The translations under genes were made by a program, and so were the position numbers. Shown piece by piece: positions 60,894 through 64,000 of a DNA stretch of 64,000 nt (positions are counted from its first letter, which is position 1; each line of letters begins with the position of its first letter). The notes beneath the pieces were generated by a model, which was not told the origin of the DNA, did no database searches, and worked only from the letters and a program-made list of their open reading frames with translations. Source of the stretch: JAJYQH01 sp036261615 (GTDB lineage Bacteria; Actinomycetota; Actinomycetes; Propionibacteriales; Propionibacteriaceae); NCBI GenBank assembly GCA_036261615.1, contig DATAKK010000063.1, positions 1-64,000 of the forward strand, written 5' to 3'.

Positions 60894-60899
60894 CGTCGG

Positions 60900-61667
60900 A
60901 TGCAGGGGGCGCGCGTCGAGGAGTTCGTGCACGGGGGCCGCACGATGCTCGTGCATCGCCTCGGCGAGGCTCCCGGCCCCTCATTCGTGCTCGTGCACGG
61001 GATCGGCGTCGGCAGCACCTACCTCCGGCCGCTCGCTCGGGCGCTGGCGGGGTTCGGCCGGGTGCACCTGCTCGAGCTTCCGGGCATGGGAGCCGCGCCC
61101 CGGCCCGCCCGGCCGATGTCGGTCGAGGACTTCGCGGCCATCGTCTCGGCCCACCTGCTCGATGCGGACGTGCGGGATCCGGTGCTCATCGGTCATTCGA
61201 TGGGCACCCAGATCGTCATCGAGGCGTCACTCCGGCACCCCGAGCGGTTCCGCCGGCTGGTGCTCATGGGGACGGTCGTCGACCCGGAGGAGCGGACGGC
61301 GCTGCGGCAGAGCCTGCGGCTGCTCGAGGACTCGATGGTCGAGTCCCCGTCCGCGAATGCGGCCGTCTTCGCCGATTACTTCCGCACCGGAGTCCGCTGG
61401 TACCTCGCGACCCTGCCGGCGATGCTGGGTTATCGGACCGAGGAGGCGCTCACCCACGTGACGGCCGACCTGGTGATCATGCGCGGCGGCCGCGACCCGA
61501 TCAGTCGGCCGGGATGGACGGAGCGGCTCCGGCGGATCGTTCCGGGAGCCCGGTTCGTCGAGGTGCCGGGAAGGGGCCATGCCGTGATGTTCGCCCCGAC
61601 GGACGCCGTCGTCGCTCCGATCGCCGAGCTCGCCGGCGTCCGGTGGCCCCGAGGGGAGGCGGGGTGA
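60900..61667 (+). CDS. Alpha/beta hydrolase
   Basis: A 255-residue hydrolase: oxyanion region FVLVHGIGVGSTYLRPL, nucleophile elbow LIGHSMGTQIV, acid in IMRGGRDPIS and catalytic His in PGRGHAVMFAP. A complete Ser-Asp-His triad is therefore plausible. Substrate unknown; the fold includes esterases and lipases. It shares a 4-bp GTGA overlap with the next hydrolase gene. Divergent from the Mg2+ operon. Confidence 0.87.
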   Translation: MQGARVEEFVHGGRTMLVHRLGEAPGPSFVLVHGIGVGSTYLRPLARALAGFGRVHLLELPGMGAAPRPARPMSVEDFAAIVSAHLLDADVRDPVLIGHSMGTQIVIEASLRHPERFRRLVLMGTVVDPEERTALRQSLRLLEDSMVESPSANAAVFADYFRTGVRWYLATLPAMLGYRTEEALTHVTADLVIMRGGRDPISRPGWTERLRRIVPGARFVEVPGRGHAVMFAPTDAVVAPIAELAGVRWPRGEAG

Positions 61668-62371
61668 AGCGGCTGCTCGCAGACGCCTGGTTCTGGCTGC
61701 TCGACTACCTCTACGTCGGCTACTGGTGGACCACCGGCGTGCTGTTCCGCGCCGACCCGGCCGCCTACCTCGACGAGGCGGCGAGGGAGCGGCCCGTGCT
61801 CATCGTCCCCGGCATCTACGAGACGTGGCAGTTCATGCGTCCGGTCGCCGACCTGCTCCGCGACCGGGGCCATCCGGTGCACGTCGTCACCACGCTCGGC
61901 TGGAACACCGCGACCATCCCCGCGAGCGCCGAGCTCGTGGCGGCCTACCTCCGGGAGCACGATCTGCGCGACGTGCTCGTCGTGGCCCACAGCAAGGGCG
62001 GCCTCATCGGCAAGTACGCGATGCTGCACTGCGACCCTGACGGGCGGATCGCGCGGATGATCGCCATCTCCTCGCCGTTCTCCGGTTCGATCTACGCCCG
62101 CTACATCCTGTTCCGGGCGATCCAGGACTTCTCGCCCACCAACCCGACCCTGCTCGCGCTGCGCGACCAGCTGGAGATCAACTCCCGGATCACCTCGATC
62201 TGGGGAACCTTCGATCCCCACATCCCGGGCGGCAGCCGGCTCGACGGCGCGACCAACGTCCTGCTGAAGGCCTCCGGCCACTTCCGGATCTTCGGCTCCC
62301 GTGAGCTGCTGGACGCCGTCGACCGCGCGGCCCAGGAGCCACCGGCGCTCCCGGATGGCACCCCGGCCTGA
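61664..62371 (+). CDS. Alpha/beta hydrolase, lipase-like
   Basis: A 235-residue hydrolase with a hydrophobic, aromatic N-terminus (WFWLLDYLYVGYWWTTGVLF) that may contact the membrane. It then has VLIVPGIYETWQFM, the nucleophile region VVAHSKGGLIGKYAM and a histidine in KASGHFRIFGS. The Ser context (HSKGG) is typical of triacylglycerol-lipase-like and PGAP1-like proteins. GTG 61664 overlaps the upstream stop. Its 3' end abuts the convergent second MgtE-type gene (2 bp between stops). Confidence 0.8.
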   Translation: MKRLLADAWFWLLDYLYVGYWWTTGVLFRADPAAYLDEAARERPVLIVPGIYETWQFMRPVADLLRDRGHPVHVVTTLGWNTATIPASAELVAAYLREHDLRDVLVVAHSKGGLIGKYAMLHCDPDGRIARMIAISSPFSGSIYARYILFRAIQDFSPTNPTLLALRDQLEINSRITSIWGTFDPHIPGGSRLDGATNVLLKASGHFRIFGSRELLDAVDRAAQEPPALPDGTPA

Positions 62372-62373
62372 AC

Positions 62374-63705
62374 TCAGGCGGGGCCGCCCGTGACCCGGTG
62401 CCACACCCAGCGCCGTTCCTCGGTGGCCAGGGCGTCGACGAGGTCGTCGGCGTGCACCCGGCCGATCGGGACGCCGCCGGCGTCCACGACCACCACCGAG
62501 GCGCCGGGGGTGTGGCGCAGTGCGCGGACGACCTCGTGCAGCGGGTCGCCCGGGCGCACGGTCACCGGCCACGGCGCGCCGGCGAGGTCTCGCAGCGGGC
62601 GAGTCGCGGGCTCGCCGAGCAGCTCGGCCGCGGTGAGGTCGTCGACGAGCGCCCCGTCCGCGTCGACGAGGATGACGACGTCCCCGCGGGCCGGGGTGCT
62701 CCGCGCCGCGTTGAGCGCGGTGACGGCGTCCCCGACGCTCCCGGACGCCGGCACGGTCACCAGCGCGGGGGTCATCATCCCGGCCGCGGTGTCCTCCTCG
62801 TAGCCGAGCAGCCAGCGGAGGTCGGCGGCGTCCTCGGGACCGAGCGCGACGAGCAGCCGCTCCCGTTCGTCGCCGTGCATCCGGCGCAAGGCGTCGACGG
62901 CCTCGTCGGGTTCCATCTCGCGGACGAGCCGCGCGGCCCGCTCGACCGGGGCGTCACCGAGCAGGCTGGCGGCGGCCCGGTCGGTGAGCAGCTTGAGGAC
63001 GATGGCCGCGGTCGGGGTCTCGAGGCCGCCGAGCAGTCGCTGACGCTCGGTGCGGCCGAGGTCGGCGAGGAGGTCGGCGACGTCGGCGGCGGACAGCAGC
63101 CGCAGCTGGGAGTTGGGCCGGTCGAGCCGCACGCCCTTCTCCTCCGAGACCGCCAGCGAGTGGACGCCGGCCCAGTCGAGCACCCGGCTCGGGGTCGGGT
63201 GCCAGCTCACCGCTCCGGGGAGCGCGCGGCGCACGTAGGTGCGCCACGAGGTGTCGACGCCGACCAGCTCCCAGCGGCCGGCGACGTGGCCGAGGTAGAG
63301 GTCGGACGCGCGCACCACCCGGACGCCGTTGAGGTCGACGAGCTGGTGGTCGACGACGTCGTGGTACAGCTGGATCTCGCCGGGCCGGCGCACGACGTCG
63401 ACGAGGTCGAAGCGGGCGCGCTGAAGGATGAGTTCGCCGCGCTCCAGCCCGGCGACGTCGCCCGCGTGCAGCCACACCCGCCGGTGCGCGATGCCGACGA
63501 TGTAGCCCAGCACCGGGGGGTGCTCCTCGCCGCCGGGCACGACGACGTCGTCGAGGCGCCCGACGAGCGACCCGTCCAGCTCCTTGACCGGCCGCCCCAC
63601 CATCCCCGCCACCGAGACCAGCGAGCCCAGCAGCTCGCGCCGCAGCTCGCCCGAGGCCTGGCGGGGCGACCGGTCGCTGCGGGGCTCGGTGCGGCTGCCG
63701 GTCAT
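62374..63705 (-). CDS. Detached MgtE-type sensor protein, copy 2
   Basis: A 443-residue paralogue of the 59241-60572 protein with the same length and domain order: PRC-like half (VAGMVGRPVKELDGSLVGRL), MgtE-N-type helices (LLADLGRTERQRLLGGLE) and CBS pair (AAGMMTPALVTVPASGSVGD; GVPIGRVHADDLVDAL). The two are nearly colinear throughout, so the locus arose by duplication. No transporter follows this copy; instead it is coupled (ATGA) to an F1 gamma-like gene upstream on the strand. Confidence 0.85.
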   Translation of the reverse strand: MTGSRTEPRSDRSPRQASGELRRELLGSLVSVAGMVGRPVKELDGSLVGRLDDVVVPGGEEHPPVLGYIVGIAHRRVWLHAGDVAGLERGELILQRARFDLVDVVRRPGEIQLYHDVVDHQLVDLNGVRVVRASDLYLGHVAGRWELVGVDTSWRTYVRRALPGAVSWHPTPSRVLDWAGVHSLAVSEEKGVRLDRPNSQLRLLSAADVADLLADLGRTERQRLLGGLETPTAAIVLKLLTDRAAASLLGDAPVERAARLVREMEPDEAVDALRRMHGDERERLLVALGPEDAADLRWLLGYEEDTAAGMMTPALVTVPASGSVGDAVTALNAARSTPARGDVVILVDADGALVDDLTAAELLGEPATRPLRDLAGAPWPVTVRPGDPLHEVVRALRHTPGASVVVVDAGGVPIGRVHADDLVDALATEERRWVWHRVTGGPA

Positions 63706-64000
63706 CGGCGGCGTTCCCTGGCCGGCGCCCCGCGGCGTCCGCGGGCCCTCGCGCTGGTCGCGATCTCGAGCACCTCCTGAGTGCTCGCCTCCCGGCGCTC
63801 CCCGGCCAGCTGGCGGGCGAGCTGCTCGGTGCGCTCGTCCAGCCAGCGCTCGGCCGACTGGCTGGCGACCAGCCGCGCGCTGTGCTCGCAGGCCATCGCG
63901 TCGAGCAGCAGGTCGTAGAGCCTGATGTAGAGCAGTTCCCGGGCGGCCGCCGCGGCCATGTCGTCGCCCGACGCGTAGCGGATGGTCGGGGCGTCCGCTG
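63702..64000 (-). CDS. F1-ATPase gamma-subunit-like protein, C-terminal part only
   Basis: The frame is open to the window edge; the visible 99 residues begin ADAPTIRYASGDDM. The segment LLYIRLYDLLLDAMACEHSA followed by ARLVASQSAERWLDERTEQL and then TQEVLEIATSARA has the shape of the C-terminal helix of AtpG (gamma) subunits, particularly of alternate F-type ATPases. The Met at 63959 is internal to this pattern and probably not the start. Identification rests on a short fragment. It is followed by the second MgtE-type gene with a 4-bp overlap. Confidence 0.6.
   Translation of the reverse strand, partial: ADAPTIRYASGDDMAAAAARELLYIRLYDLLLDAMACEHSARLVASQSAERWLDERTEQLARQLAGERREASTQEVLEIATSARARGRRGAPARERRR

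Larger units (their letters stand above)
60573..60899. other. 327-bp divergent region upstream of the Mg2+ operon
   Basis: It contains the minus-strand promoter at 60657-60685, a 78-84-nt leader for the MgtE-type gene, the 15-mer GGCCGATCGACTGCC (60804-60818), a CTGCCG-ATC-CGGCAG hairpin (60814-60828) and the plus-strand -10 at 60888. I found no match to the M-box magnesium riboswitch. Confidence 0.45.

Overview
The window is about 64 kb of very GC-rich bacterial DNA, densely packed with genes that often overlap by 4 bp (ATGA or GTGA junctions). The base composition, frequent GTG starts, leaderless-type promoters, a MgtE/Nramp module and the small actinobacterial protein families point to Actinomycetota. 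Propionibacteriaceae is my best guess, but it is an inference from gene content, not a measurement. I saw no rRNA, tRNA, CRISPR array, insertion sequence or prophage.

Layout. 1-6.8 kb: end of a class I fumarase, then a ferric-reductase-like membrane flavoprotein, a secreted FMN-binding protein and ApbE (an extracytoplasmic flavin electron-transfer module), a universal stress protein, SixA and a YdeI-like protein. 6.8-16.4 kb: a PTS EIIBCA permease, citrate synthase, a PAP2 phosphatase, 5-oxoprolinase (PxpA plus a fused PxpB-PxpC), three small or uncharacterised genes and TrpB2. 16.4-19.3 kb: a VOC protein, acylphosphatase, a lipoprotein L,D-transpeptidase and a hypothetical protein.

19.3-35.1 kb is a uronate/aldonate catabolic region in two blocks. 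Block 1 holds gluconokinase, a mannitol-dehydrogenase-family reductase, uronate isomerase UxaC-1 and a divergent LarA-family nickel-pincer epimerase. Block 2 holds altronate dehydratase, KDG kinase, KDPG aldolase, UxaC-2, a LacI regulator with two visible operators, and a second reductase. Block 2 is a complete galacturonate (altronate) route. Block 1 fits a route in which mannonate is epimerised at C2 to gluconate and phosphorylated, which would bypass mannonate dehydratase. An SDR-TspO fusion and a CPBP protease lie between the blocks.

35.1-43.4 kb: an HNH nuclease lipoprotein, a DUF4236/TPR protein, two duplicated small acidic proteins, an NrtR-like Nudix regulator, a VOC protein, an acyltransferase, a YbhB protein and a DUF3516 helicase. 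43.4-45.6 kb: an orphan split cytochrome b (three genes, no Rieske protein or cytochrome c) behind a long leader. 46.2-53.0 kb: a six-gene translationally coupled operon for ADP-heptose synthesis and transfer (GmhB, GT9, GT4, GmhA, HldE, SDR), with a divergent glycosyltransferase across a promoter region full of CTTCTC boxes. 53-57.7 kb: an aldehyde dehydrogenase, a GH3 beta-glucosidase and a CbiX-like protein. 57.9-64 kb: an Nramp-related transporter coupled to a detached MgtE-type regulatory protein, two alpha/beta hydrolases, a second copy of the MgtE-type protein and the end of an F1-ATPase gamma-like gene.

Two window-wide patterns stand out. The heptamer GGACGCC/GGCGTCC is strongly repeated in both orientations, in coding and intergenic DNA. 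Long intergenic inverted repeats, in several sequence families but with similar architecture, sit just downstream of genes.
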